Part shown: piece by piece, positions 1 to 13,838 of the stretch
How the letters are laid out: every line of letters starts with the position of its first letter
Position numbering within the stretch: the first letter of the stretch is position 1
From: Erythrobasidium yunnanense
Taxonomy: Eukaryota; Basidiomycota; Cystobasidiomycetes; Erythrobasidiales; Erythrobasidiaceae
Direction: 5' to 3'
DNA length: 64,000 nt
Assembly: GCA_001600175.1 (NCBI GenBank)
Contig: BCJC01000004.1
Location: forward strand, 1,178,001-1,242,000
Notes under the pieces: generated by a model
What the model saw: only the letters and a program-made list of their open reading frames with translations
Told to the model about the DNA's origin: nothing
The model's database searches: none
Translations under genes and position numbers: made by a program

Positions 1-6
1 AGAGAG

Positions 7-2192
7 ATGGGAAGTATAGCACTCCCTCTACACGATGGCCATCCACACAGCAAGAGGAAGAATAACTACCACCATGTATACCCAATGATCCTCGCTCTGT
101 TGGCGCTGGCCGGACTGCTCGTCTGGAAGGAGAAGCAGCTTCCATATACCCATCATGACCTATCTTCCTCCCTGTCCTCTGCACATCCTACATGTCCTGT
201 CCAACCTGATCCTATCTATCCAAGTATCCCATTCCAAGTGGATGCTGGTTTCCCCGATCAAGCGGCCATCAGGTTAGGACAAGCTGTCTCATTTCCAACA
301 GTCTCGTATGACGATAATGGCCTAGTAGGCGAGGACGTACGTGTTTCCATTGAACAAATGTACGGTAATGCGACCCTGACTCTAGATCTCTAGCCTCGGT
401 GGGACATCTTCTACAAATTCCACAACTTCCTCTTCAATACATATCCAGACGTCTTCTCCCATCCTTCCGTCAACCTCACTATCGTCAATCAACTAGGCAT
501 CATCACAACGATACAAGGCAGCGATCCCTCGCTCAAGCCTATCCTCCTCACGTCACACATGGATGTGGTCCCCGTACCCAAAGACACTATAAACCGCTGG
601 ACACACCCGCCTTTCGAGGGATACTACGATAGAGAGAGTGAATTCATATATGGCCGAGGTGCTTCCGACTGCAAGAGGTGAATATTAGACCCTACGTCAG
701 AGCTTCAAGGCTAATTGTCCGAGTGACAGCCTTCTTCTAGCGCAATACGAAGCAGTCAGTCTTTTATTCAAACAAGGCTACAGACCTCGACGCACAGTGA
801 TTCTCGCAAATGGCTTTGACGAAGAAACCACCGGCAGACAAGGAGCTCGGAAAATCGGGCCATATCTTGAGTCTCTTTACGGAAGAGACAGTATACTCCT
901 CCTTGTCGATGAAGGAGATGAGAATCAGCGATTATACGGTACGCCTTTCGCTGTGCCCGCAACTACGTGAGGCGTCTTTCCCTCTTCCCACCTGTCTCCC
1001 TACTGAGCTTGTGAACCCGTACATACACAGCGAGAAAGGCTATTTAGACGTCAAGATATCCGTATCTACATCCGGCGGCCATTCCAGTATTCCTCCCGCG
1101 CATTCAGGGATAGGGGTAATGGCGTCCCTCATCAACGCTGTTGAAGCATATACCTACGAGCCAAATTTCGATGGAATACAAAATCCGATATTGAGATTCT
1201 TGATGTGCGCAGAGGAATATAGCAGGCATTTCCCTGGGCATCTGAGGAGGTTGATCAAGAAGAAAGACTGGAAAGGACTGGCGAGGGCTTATGCGGATGA
1301 AGATCCTGAGAACAGAGGTGAGCGAAAGATCGGCTGTTGCCCTCTTAGCTGAGGAGATGGCAGAGCTGAGACCATCCGTTGCTCAGCTCTCATAAGCACA
1401 ACGCGCGCAGTGACTGTCATCGAAGGCGGATCCAAAGTCAACTCGCTTCCTGAGCTGGTGACAAGCATAGTGTAAGTATATCCTTCACCTACCTGGATCA
1501 TTACGGTGACTCATATTATCGACAGTAATCACCGCATAGCGTTCTCCCAATCCGTCTCCTTCGTTAAAGACCAAATCACGTCCCTCGTGTCGCCTATCGC
1601 GAGAGCGCACAATCTCACACTGTACCCGTTCGCCCTGCCTTCCTCCTCGCCGGCACAAGATGAAGCGAAGAACAACTATATAGCTCTCGAAGCTTTCGGA
1701 GAACAGATCGAGCCTGCTCCACATTCACCGACAGATGGTCCTGTATGGTCTCTATTCGCTGGAAGTATACGAGCTACACAAGTGCATAATGGGCAACCAT
1801 TCGTAGTGGCTCCGTTCGCTAGCACCGGTAATACAGGTACATTCGCCCGTCCATGCATAAGAGTCTGTGTAGACAATGATGGTTGGTCTGTGACAGATAC
1901 TACGGCATACTGTAACCTTACAAGAGCGATCTACAGATATGTAGGAGGTGATATCGTGGACTATAATGGGAATGAGCACAGTTAGTCTGGCTTTACCTGT
2001 GGAAGGAGGAAGAGCTGAGATCGGTTCCTAGCTGTGGACGAAAAGACAAATATCAAGAACCATATCAGCATCATACAATGGCTGCATACCCTTATCCAGA
2101 ATGCGGTAAGTCACATTCGACAGCTTCCTGCCGTTATCTAATTGACTGACTTTCTTCCGTCCGCTACTGAACAGAATGATTATGAAGGATGA
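7..2192 (+). CDS. Carboxypeptidase S-like M20 metallopeptidase, copy 1
   Basis: This is a dinuclear-zinc M20 peptidase of the yeast Cps1 / Gly-X carboxypeptidase family, which trims C-terminal residues from short peptides in the vacuole lumen. The start at 7 gives a short cytosolic tail (MGSIALPLHDG) and one membrane segment (VYPMILALLALAGLLVW), the type II topology of Cps1. At least seven exons can be joined. Metal and catalytic motifs are visible in order: SHMDVVP, GRGASDCK, GFDEETTGRQGA, GGHSSIPP, STGNT then DT across an intron, and a final EHTVDEKT. The last exon encodes NDYEG and stops at 2190-2192. The reading frame is broken only by short introns, so the gene looks intact. It lies 110 bp before a second copy on the same strand. 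PM20D1-like N-acyl amino acid hydrolases share these motifs, so the exact substrate is open. Confidence 0.85.
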
Positions 2193-2253
2193 TAGACAAA
2201 ACCTGACAGCAGTGAAGTCGATGTAGAAGTAGTTTAAAAGTAGCCGTCGTCTT

Positions 2254-2259
2254 CACGTG
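2254..2259. promoter_or_regulatory. CACGTG E-box upstream of the second peptidase
   Basis: A palindromic CACGTG core sits 44 bp before the ATG of copy 2, in the 110-bp space between the two peptidase genes. CACGTG is the core bound by Cbf1/Pho4-type bHLH factors in fungi. Function here is inferred from position only. Confidence 0.25.
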
Positions 2260-2302
2260 CCTTGCTTTCGCTTCTTTGCTGCTTGCCTTCCTGACCATCA
2301 AG

Positions 2303-4372
2303 ATGGGTAGAATCCAACTCCCTCTTCACGATGACGAGAAGGTGCTCCCTATCAGCGGTGCAGGAGCTGCAAAGCCGTCAAAGTCGAAGTTTCGCGTCAT
2401 TGGACTCTGTACTCTCGTCGGCCTTGCTGGCCTCGTAGGCTTTGATCTAGGATCATCTTCGTCCATCATAAGCGATGCTATCTTTAAGCGCCCTCACCAT
2501 CATCCTCACCACCATCATCATCATCCTGGTTCTTTCTGCCCGGCACAAGTCGAGCCGCTATATCCTAAACTTGCATTCGATATTCCTCCAAGCTACGCCA
2601 ACGAGAGTGCTTCAAGACTCTCTCAAGCCGTCCGTATCCCCACGGTTTCGTACGACGACAATGGCACTCCCGAAGACGATCCAAGATGGCAAGTATTCTA
2701 TCAGTTTCACTTCTGGCTCCAGGATACGTTTCCTCAAGTATTCAAGCATGCAAATGTCACGATCACACCTATCAACAGACTGGCCCTCTTGACTGAGATC
2801 AAGGGATCAGATGAATCGCTCAGACCACTCATGCTTACAAGCCATTACGATGTCGTTCCCGTACCTAACGCAACCCTGTCCAGGTGGACATATCCTCCTT
2901 TTGAGGGAGTGTTTGATGGAGAGTTCATTTGGGGTAGAGGAGCAGGCGACGATAAGAGGTGAGCCGATCTCTCAGTATTGACAAGGCTTAAACTGAGCTT
3001 ACGTACCTTGTTCGCGTAACGCAGCCTCCTCGTCGCGCAGTATGAGGCACTCTCCATGCTACTCTCTGCAGGCTGGGTACCTAGACGAAGCATCATACTA
3101 GCTCATGGCTTCGATGAGGAGGAAGTGACTAGTAGACAAGGTGCTGGTCACTTAGCGCCTTACCTCGAAGAGAAATACGGCAAAGATTCCATGTTGATGA
3201 TAGTCGACGAAGGGTCTAGCGCAGTTCGAATGTTCGATACTGCATTCGCGACGCCGGCGACTGGTGAGAAGGGTTATTTGGATGTACGCATTACAGTTGG
3301 AACGAAAGGTGGTCATTCGAGCGTCCCGCCTCCACATACGGGAATTGGCATAATGTCGCAGATCATCAATGCGATCGAGGGGAAGTCGTATCAGCCGGGC
3401 TTCGAAGGACCGGCAGACCCCATTTTCCAATTTGCAATGTGCGCAAGTGAACATTCCAACGCACCTAAAGACTGGAAGAAGGCCATTAGAAAGAGAGACT
3501 GGAGTGGTCTGGCTAGAAAATTTGCAGCTGTTAGCCGGGCTGCAAGAGGTGAGTGCAAGTGGCACAGAGATTGCCTGTGCCGGACCTCTGATGAATGTTC
3601 CTCTGCGTCAGCCGTCGTAAGTACCACGCAAGCTGTTGACGTGATCCAAGGAGGCGTGAAAGTGAACGCTCTGCCTGAAGAAGTGGTTGCGACTATGTCA
3701 GTCCAACCTTCGTCACAGTCAGTGCGTGCGCTTAGCTGAGCTTACCTTTCTTTCACAGCAACCACCGTATCTCCTTCGCGCATTCTGTCGACTATGTCAA
3801 GAAGCACATGACGCATATCGTAGCTCCCATCGCCAAAAAGCACAATCTCCGTCTCTCCGCCTTCAACACTACTACTTCGTCCAGCTCAGGCCTTGGTGAC
3901 AGTTACGTACAACTTGAAGTACAAGGCATCCCGCTTGAACCCGCACCGAAGACACCTACTAGTGGTGCCGTTTGGGAACTCTTCTCTGGGAGTATACGCG
4001 CTGTGCATAAGGATGAGAAGAATGGTGATGAACCATATGTCGTCTCGCCATTCGCTTCAACTGGAAATACCGATACTAAGGTAGGCGGCGAGCATTAGTC
4101 GAGCCATATCGCGAAACTGACTACATCGCTGCATGCGGATGTTACCCAGGTCTACTGGAATCTGAGCAAGAATATCTTCCGCTATATGGGCTCTCCTATA
4201 CCTGAATACGAAAGCCATGCGCATAGTGAGTCACTCTACGTTCTCTGACCCAGGCCCGCGCAGCTAACTCTAGGAAACAGCTGTGGACGAGAAGACCAGC
4301 TTGAAAGATCATTTAGCTATTGTCAAATGGATCTTCACGCTTGTGCAAAACACCGATAGCTTTTTGGAATAG
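2303..4372 (+). CDS. Carboxypeptidase S-like M20 metallopeptidase, copy 2
   Basis: Tandem paralogue of the preceding gene, same family and likely vacuolar membrane-anchored role. I chose the ATG at 2303 rather than an upstream in-frame non-ATG codon because MGRIQLPLHDD matches the N-terminus of copy 1. A membrane segment (IGLCTLVGLAGLVGF) follows, then a linker with a run of histidines not present in copy 1 (about residues 61-72). The catalytic set is complete: SHYDVVP, GRGAGDDK, GFDEEEVTSRQGAG, GGHSSVPP, STGNTDT, and AHTVDEKT in the last exon. The stop is TAG at 4370-4372. Exon-intron positions broadly follow copy 1. The two differ clearly in sequence, so the duplication is not recent. Confidence 0.87.
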
Positions 4373-4500
4373 AGCAAGTCACCACCTAACATCGCAAAAT
4401 ACGCAAAGGCAGGAATACGCAGGCGTACCTCCTGCAATACAATAAATCTGAATTCAAGGAACACAACAGTGTAGCTACAGAGGAAACCACTTTTCGGAAA

Positions 4501-5426
4501 TTATATTCTCATGCTCCTCGCACCTGTCGCTGATTTTGATGTGGAATCAGGTGGAGCTTGTGATCGTGATGCTGCTGGCTGATCCAGGAGGTCACTGTCC
4601 TCCTCTTCATCTGATGCTACCGGAGAACCAGCCAGATCAGGGTGCTGACCAGATTGTTCTGCCTGTACTGCTGGTGTGGGTGCGGGTGCAGTCAGGAGGG
4701 TGGGCATTTGCAAAGGCTCGAAGTGCATATCGACTACTCGACACCTCTTTGTCTGTATCATGGCACGTCCTGCGACTTCTGATGAAATGCGGATGGTAAA
4801 AACTGATATTTTGCCGCCTATGCCCGTTTCGAAAGTGACGATGTGACCGGTCGGCCAGAACTTCGACATCTCTGAGGACGATAGAGGTCAGTCGTCACGT
4901 AGACCTCGGTCAATTGATAGTAAGCTTTCCCTTCACCAGATCGGGTGCGTCTTGGACCAAAGTGACTGAGCGCTGTATGACTTCAAGGAGCTCGATGCTG
5001 CACAGCATCACGATCATCAGAAAGTTAGCAGCATTGCCTCGAGTAGCCGCACTTCTTGAACTGCTGTTCTCGCCTGACGCGTAAATTGCGTCAGCTGTCA
5101 GCTGATTATGCCAAACAAAGCCCGTACATAATCGCCAAAAGCTGATGATAGCGCTCAGACGTCGCTCCATATCTTTGCTTGACGGTGTTCAGAAAGGCGA
5201 GTGCATCATTGGTGCTCATTTCGTCTGCGGATTCTTGCAGACCGAATTGGAATAAGAGTAAGCGGGATGCGTCCGACAGAGCGATAACTGCGATGAGAAA
5301 TTCTCCACGAGGAAGTAGATCTAGAGGGCAGTATGATAGTGTTCTCATGCACCGAATGGCCAGACCGGCCTTGCGCGGGTGGTAAGACAGCATTCGCCTT
5401 ATCGAGGGCATAGCACGATGTAACAT
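4501..5426 (-). CDS. Uncharacterised protein, tandem family I copy A
   Basis: I do not recognise this protein. It reads on the minus strand in about three exons. The 5' exon encodes a hydrophobic helical stretch (GEFLIAVIALSDASRLLLF) ending near RYGATSERYHQLLAI. A middle exon carries IQRSVTLVQDAPDLVKG. The 3' exon opens at about 4869 with SKFWPTGHIVTFET and ends in an acidic, Ser-rich tail (SDEEEDSDLLDQ), stop at 4501. The 5' frame stays open beyond the ATG at 5426 up to about 5520, but I saw no better ATG, so the true start may be missing or in another exon. The same blocks recur in copy B at 5808-6927, and the conservation at protein level is the main support that this is or was coding. No signal peptide or known domain is evident. 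Confidence 0.45.
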
Positions 5427-5668
5427 CGTTTCGTGTAGCCTTAGATCAGATCGAACAGGTCTCTTGCATCTCAAGTAGGTCTCTTGATAGCATTGGGCCA
5501 GCAGCAGAGAATCCTGCGCGTTCGTTTCTGCTTCTGCAAGTCAAAGTGTATTAGGACTGGAATTGGCAAGTCCTTGCTTCGTCGCATCTGTGCAAGCGTC
5601 TCGGTATCAATCTAGGCTGCCTGCGGGACCGATCCTGAAGCTGCAATTCAGAGCGAAGTCGAGCTGGC

Positions 5669-5815
5669 ATGAACTTTCGACGGAAGACTAAGACCGACAG
5701 CAGCTACAGATTGACAACGTCAAGTGGGCCTGACGGATCTTTTCTACAGCGATAGCGCCTTCGACGGCTCGGTCTAATGACTTTGATCGACGTTTACAAG
5801 TCGCTTCTCAGTAGG
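5669..5815 (+). pseudogene. Duplicated head of the MGA2-like gene
   Basis: This stretch matches the beginning of the MGA2-like gene at 7092: ATG, then MNFRRKTKTDSS against MDFRWKSQADNS, followed by a shared TSSG/ASSG block, and at DNA level by a shared gtttacaa...cttctc segment. An in-frame stop follows after about 30 codons, so it is only a leftover of about 150 bp. It lies in the same position relative to copy A as the real gene head lies relative to copy B, which shows that a single duplication copied the unknown gene, the divergent promoter and the head of its neighbour. Confidence 0.7.
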
Positions 5816-6927
5816 AAATTGAAACGTATCGCGCAGATCGGTGTAGCGGCACAGGGAGACTGAATTTTTTCCCGCCATTTGCGTAGCCCAATGTACGATT
5901 GTTCTTCGCAGCTGATATTTCCGGCTCCTCCCACTCGCTCTCGCTGTCGGTGTCTCCGTCTCTGTCGCTGTCGCTGTCGCTTTCGCTATCGTAAACATCA
6001 GGTGTTTCAAAAGAGCCAGCCAGATCGCGATGCTGGCTAGGTTGTTCTGTCTGTGCGGTCGGTGCTGTCGGAAGGGGAAGCGTAGGCATTGGCAAAGGTT
6101 TCAAGCGCATTTTGGCCACTTGACACCTCAGGGTGCCTGTCATAGGCTTATAATAGTCGTAATAAGCTTGAATGTAGATGGTGAAGATCCAAATTTTCCC
6201 GTCTGCCTCCATTTCGTAGATGACAGAGTGACTAGACGACCAGAAGTATGCTATTGCTGTCATGCAACATCCTCAGCTGTAGCTAGAGTCACCATAAGGG
6301 CTAATGACCTACCACTCACTAGATCGGGCGCGTCATATAGTAAGACTACGGATCGTTGTGTGAAATCGAGGGCGTCTTCAAGGGCGTCGAGGCTGTGGTG
6401 GTGGGCGGCCAAGTCATCGAAGGCCACTCCGAATGTTTCTGTAATCTACGTACCGTTTGCCAGTCACTTCATTCCTGCGATGCGAAGAGCGTAAGCTGAC
6501 AGGTGCATGCTGAGCCAAACAATGACCATATGAGGGCCAAAACCTGATGATAGCGTTCGGATGTAGCTCCATACCGTAGCTTGACGCTGCGCAGGAGGAC
6601 GAGCATTTCGTCTGAGAATTTGAGCCAAAATGTTCGAACCATTCGTCCGGACTCAGTTGAGGTGAGAACAAGCGGGACATGTCCGACAGCATAACAATCG
6701 CGATAAGATATTCTGCTAAAGGCGAGGACTTGGGAAGGTCAGGATGTCCATGTACGCATGCACAGAATGGTAGATCGGTCTTTTGAAGCGTGGTAAAGAC
6801 GGTATTGGCCCGTAGGGCTTATCGATATCGAGGATATCACGCGATATATGAGAGCTTCGGTTAGTCCTTGGATCAGACCAGACTGAAGCAGGTTTCTTGC
6901 ACACTGGGCCCCGCAGCTTTCTCCCAT
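5808..6927 (-). pseudogene. Uncharacterised protein, tandem family I copy B (frame disrupted)
   Basis: Paralogue of the gene at 4501-5426. Shared blocks include AYFWSSSHSVIYEMEADGK with IFT, RCQVAKMRLKPLPMPTL, and QHRDLAGS, followed by an acidic Ser/Asp tail (YDSESDSDSDRDGDTDSE) made by a short CTGTCG-type repeat. A middle block FTQRSVVLLYDAPDLVSG matches copy A. In the 5' half the copy A-like sequence (SPLAEYLIAIVMLSDMSRLF) is reached only in a frame that carries several stops upstream, and the RYGATSERYHQ block lies in yet another frame. Either extra introns hide this or the copy is decaying; I favour decay. The ATG at 6927 begins MGESCGAQC. Its 3' end runs into the leftover MGA2 head, so the original tail was lost at the duplication junction. 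Confidence 0.45.
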
Positions 6928-7091
6928 TTCGAGGTCGTTGCGCTTTCGCTCTTTCTTTCTTCCTTTCCGATTCGCAGTATCAGTACTTCAGCAGCATACG
7001 GAGCGTCTTCACGTCGCAAAGCTGCGACCTTTTCAAGCTTAAACCCTGTCCTGGCTGGCTGCGGTAGCTGGCAGCCAAGCTGCGAGCTGGC

Positions 7092-10000
7092 ATGGACTTT
7101 CGATGGAAAAGCCAGGCGGACAACAGCCAGGAATCGCCAGCTTCAAGTGGATCTGAAACAGAACCCTTCTACAGCTATAGCGCGGCAGCTGCAGCCCGCT
7201 CAAGCGAAGATCTGGCAGTTTACAATGCGCTCTTCTCGGGCGAAGCTGGATCAAGCAATTCCGTGCTCGGTCTTACAAGCATGGACTTCTGGAATATGGA
7301 GGACGTCAAGCCAATGACCGGCTCAAACTCGTCGGGAAACCCGGCCACGTACAATTCTGCTGCATACGCCAGTTCGCAACAAGGGACCTTCGCACCCGCG
7401 CAGCCAGCAGGAGCTTCTACGTACAAAGATACATATAACGCACTGGGAAATGCAGTCACGCCGGATGCCGTCATGGCCTTCGACGATATGCCTACAGGAG
7501 AGACCTACAAGTCAGTCGCAAACAATCAGTTCGCATAGACTCCTGCATAGCATAGTCTTATTAACCATTTCTTCATCCTACAGTGGCATGCAGAATGCTG
7601 GAACCCTGGGCTCTCATGTTTCTCCGCCAAGTCAGAACGGATTCGGGCAACTATCCTCGATGGAAGCTAGTCTACCACCATCAGCTTTATTCGGAGGCAT
7701 TGCAAGCAATCCCTCATCTGTATATGGCTCTCCGGTGTCAGGGACCGAGGGCGTAGCTTTGCAAGACATACTGAATACCAGCAATTTCGATGCATATGGC
7801 ATGCCGTCTTCTGGCTACAATATGGCCAGTCCATCTCCTCCAATATCGCCAAATTCAATACTACGGAATCTAAGCTCGAGCGCATCCGATCAGGCTACTT
7901 CTGCTTCCTCGTCCAGAGCTTCATCCCAAGATCCCGCATATCGATATCCGCAAGACAAGATAGCACAGAATGTTGCTAGCAATAGTAGTAGTCGCAAGGA
8001 TAATAGCTACGACAAGACACCCTCGACGACGTCATCGACAAGAACACATACTGCTACCAATTCTCCACCTTCCAAGAATGCCGGGCTTCGTATGTCGAAG
8101 TCCTCCGTATCTGTCAAGAGCGAATATGCAGACTCCACGGCATACCTCACTCAAGCGCCTATCGCGTCCACTTCCGGCTCGGTGCAAATGACGGACAAAG
8201 CGACTCAGCAGCAAGCGTCTGAATCCTCACAGCATGTCAAGAGTATAAGTCGGAGTGCTCCAGCTGTAGGAAATAGCCAGATACAGCTGCTCATATTGGG
8301 ACTTCCCGAAGAAGGCGCACGGAGTCGAGTAGAGACTCAAGTTCGGATAGGCCTCACGCTCCTCAAGCCGAAGTCGACTCAACCGATTGTGAAGTCGGAA
8401 GACTCCTCATCTGCTGCTAGCTCATCACAGCCCAGAGCGTTGCTGTATCGCGATGCGAAGGGGTCACTTCTGCCTGAAGCGGATCAATATTTCGAACGAG
8501 TGGGGACATGGAAGTACATGGCGCTTCCTGCAGTATCGAGCGTGAAGCGGCGGGCAAAGAAGCACTTCCGCACTAATATCCCACCGGAACAAACCCTTTT
8601 TGCGGATATCAAAGTCGTATCGGCTACGAATCCATCCAACGAGGTGTATGTCTGTCAGAATTGTCAACAAAGGGAATATAAGAGACTGCAGAGGAAGACG
8701 CAGAACAGGAGCAAGCCTGCTCAGGATATAGATTCTGGGAAGGAAGACGAGGAGGGAATGACGGAGATGGAGCTCGCGCGTCAGAAGGTGACGGATCTCC
8801 TATTTCGGGTTTGTGCTCGGCTGATTACTTAAATTAGATTGTCCTCTTCAACTGCGGGCAATATCTCGACTTTCATAATGGCGAGGTCGTGATACCGACA
8901 CGAATAACATGCTACTGCCGGCATCATAAAGAGAAATACGGCTTCAAGTGAGTTCATCACTGGCTGAAGGGTCTGATGACGAGACTGACGCATGTACCAG
9001 TATCGCATATACCCTGAGTGATCATTTGGGCAATCACATAGTCAGCGCCATGTCGCCAGCAATCTTTCTGACGGACGATCATAAAGCAAGACCAACTAAA
9101 CCAGACACCGTCGACTTGAAGCATTTCACCTCGCTAGCAGCCGTAGCCAACGGGCCTGCATATACCACGTCTCGCTCCAGCAGCGCCTGGAACTCCGCTG
9201 CGTCATCCATGCCTTCATCAGCTGCAAGCTCGCAAGCTAGCTCTCAGGCGTCTTCCGCTGCAAATTCGAACAGACCCAGTCGGTCGAACAGTGTTGAAAA
9301 CCTGGAGAGTCTAGGTGCGGCCGAGTCACAAGTCTCCAAGTCCAGACGCGAACAACGCTCAGGAAAGCCATACAATCTCGAGAATAGGCCTACGAAAGTC
9401 AAGCGGAACAGCTCGATGAATAGGCTCAATAGCTTCACAATGACTCCGCTTACGCGGTCACAGCCTGGCTCGCCTCGTTTGGGTCCGACATCACCGTTAG
9501 CTGCTCAACAATCCCTTCCATCAGAATCGTTATATAAAGCCTCTGAGCCCCTCATGGATTACCTGAGTAATACAGGCTTCACAGCAGCTACCGAGACACA
9601 TCCTAGTCCAGGCTCTAGTCAGTCTGCACCATCCACTCCTGGCGCTAGTCTGGATTCCTACGGCTCGTCCTGGCCGAATGCGGGACAGACCTGGCAAATG
9701 CCCAGCACCGCTCCTGGATCCGTCACTTCTGGCGACGAGCAGTTCCCACCGGGCTTGCGCTCTGTTGAGCCTAGTCCGGCATTTGCAGGCTTTACATCGC
9801 TACCTACGCAAACGCCACCTGGAAATTTGAGCCAGACTTTGGCAGCTCTAGAGGTGGCAGAACCGGCAACGCAAAGACTGCAGCCTGTGATTAGCAGGCT
9901 CGTTCCAGCCGAAGGTCCTACGCACGGCGGAGTTGAGGTAATCATCCTGGGAGATAACTTTTATCAAGGATTGGAAGTAACGTTCGGAGAGACGGTAGCT

Positions 10001-11813
10001 ACTGGAACCCAAATATGGGGCACGAACACGGTTGTTTGCCTTCTTCCTCCTTCGCCTACACCAGGACCGGTTATTGTCAGCTTCAAAGGTACCAATCTCA
10101 GTATGGCTGGCGCAGGCATCCAGCTCTTTACGTACCTCGACACTTCCGACAAAGCTCTGATGGAATTAGCTCTACAAGTGGTTGGCATGAAGATGACTGG
10201 GCGCATCGATGATGCTCGGAACGTCGCTAGGCGAATCATCGGTACAGAAGAAAGCAACCTATCTCAAGTATCTTCCAACTCCCCGAATCTACCGACTGGA
10301 CCGTTCATGCAGGCGACTCGCAATGCTTCGAAGGCAAGCGAACTCCAGCAGCAACTCGTATCAATTGGTTCTGCGAAGAATGCGCGTGACTTCCAGGCCA
10401 TCATCCTTAATCTGCTTTCGTTGCTGGACGTCGATTACTCCGACAGTGACGGGCATCCCGGGCTTGAGGCAAACCCATTGGATCATAAGAATGCTCAAGA
10501 ACATAGTCTAGTAAGCTACATATGGAGGTCTGGATATGAGGGAGCTGACACCTCTTGCAGCTGCACCTGGCGTCAATACTCGGCTTCCATCGTCTCGTCG
10601 ACTTCCTCATACAGCGTGGTGCGGGGCTCGATGGTATCGATAAATACGGCAACACACCTCTCCATCTTGCGGCTCTCATGGGCAGGTTGACGGCCGCCCG
10701 CCTTCTTCTGGAAGCGGGTGCCTCTCTCGCCCTAAGGAATAAGGCTGGCGATACGGCCCTGGATGTTGCGAGACATCAGGATCAGCCAGATATTGCAGTC
10801 GTCATGTCGAGACATGTCCGATCACGAGCATCCTCGATTTCGAGCAAGACTCGCGACCGGCCTGCCGACGATCTCGCGAAGCCTGCGGCGATAATAAAGC
10901 GCCGGCAAGTCTTCGATCTCGAAGACGACGAGGACAGTGACCGTGATGGACATGAAGTAGAAGAATCGCTCTCAGACTGGTCATCGGATGAAGACGATAG
11001 TCCCTTCAGTTCGGGCTCAAATTTGCAGTCCCGCTTGTCACGTCATGCTTCGGCGGTCTCGATGTCGGGCCTGGACACCTCTCAGCCTTCGACACCGGCT
11101 TCGAGCTGGGAGGCAGATAGCGCACACGAAGACGCGGAGAAGGAGGACGCGAGCGCTCAGCGGGGAATAGCTGTGTCGCAGGCTCTCAGCTTGCTTTCGT
11201 TGGACAAGGGATGTTTGCGAAGCCCCAGATGGCTTTCGCAGCTCTGGCAAGAACGCATTGCGGCCAAGATCAAGCTGCCACACCCTCCGGCGCTGAGCAG
11301 TTGGCTGCCAGCAACTGGATCGACTACAGATGCTCGACCGACTCAGGACCCGAGTGCTCCTAGGATTTCGCCTGTCGTGGGGTTGGTCCCTGCACCCTCC
11401 CAGACGGACTTAGATCCGACTACAAGTGCTGTCAAAGCAAATCCCAAGTTGGATCCGAAAGCGGTGAAAGCTAGTCTCGGTAGGTCATTGCCTCGATCTT
11501 CCGTTCATCAGTTGGTCTTGACTCGACTATTCGCAGTCCGTCGATTGGGTTACTCTATCGATCATCTGACCGAAGATGCTCTTCGCTCATATACCTACCG
11601 AACTCAGAAGTATAACAATCTCAGCAGAGACAAGATGTGCGTATCTATACTTAACCCAGTCGTATCTACGACCACTGACATCGATCGCTCACCAGGCTGT
11701 ACTTCTTCTGGCTTCCTCTCCTGTTTCTAGCAATCATCTGGACATCGTACCAAGCTTCCAATGTCGTCAGATCTTCTCTCTCCTCACTTCACCGTCTCGT
11801 TCTCCGCTCGTAG
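7092..11813 (+). CDS. MGA2: MGA2/SPT23-like IPT-ankyrin membrane-tethered transcription factor
   Basis: Fungal Mga2/Spt23 proteins are ER-anchored factors cut free by the ubiquitin-proteasome system to switch on the fatty-acid desaturase gene OLE1, sensing membrane fluidity and oxygen. The order here is the family's: a long Ser-rich N-terminal region (7092-8900), a conserved block around 8,500-8,940 (KRRAKKHFRTNIPPEQTLFA), an IPT/TIG domain at about 9885-10110 (RLVPAEGPTHGGVEVIILG), two or more ankyrin repeats at about 10560-10800 (GNTPLHLAALMGRLTAARLL), and a C-terminal hydrophobic anchor encoded by the last exon (LYFFWLPLLFLAIIW), with the stop at 11811-11813. I joined six exons; introns lie near 7510-7584, 8809-8837, 8948-8998, 10511-10560 and 11639-11697. 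It is divergent from family I copy B, with about 160 bp between. Confidence 0.85.
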
Positions 11814-12092
11814 CGCAGTGCACGTTCATCGCCATCTGCACATCGTTTTTCAAGGGATAGTGTGGATCAGATGTAGCGGAATATAGTTGTTGTGACTATT
11901 TCGTACCCTTGTTTGTAACGACGCAACGTGACCTCCAGAGGCCGAACGCTTACAGGACCGCGCTTTGACCGACGAGGGCTTACAGGCTCTCACAGGTTGG
12001 AGTGCCCCTGCAACAGGCTGACGGATCAAAGTACAGGACTACAAGAAGACATGAACGAAAGTACAACACATAATTGAGCAATACAGAGATCT
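11814..12092. other. Intergenic region between convergent genes
   Basis: Short convergent 3' space between the MGA2-like gene and MetAP2. I see no coding or structured element in it. Confidence 0.5.
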
Positions 12093-13731
<1,639 letters not shown>

Positions 13732-13838
13732 TGCGTTGTAGAGTAAGTATAGGGTAACAGGCAAAGCGAGTCGCATGCATATAGCCTGTCTAGACATTGT
13801 TGCTGAGAGTGACTGTGCTATGCTACATTGTCCGGTGT

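Noticed and set aside
5930-5990. CTGTCG-type simple repeat considered as a microsatellite locus of interest
   Set aside because: It codes the acidic Ser/Asp tail of family I copy B and is too short and imperfect to note as a separate element.
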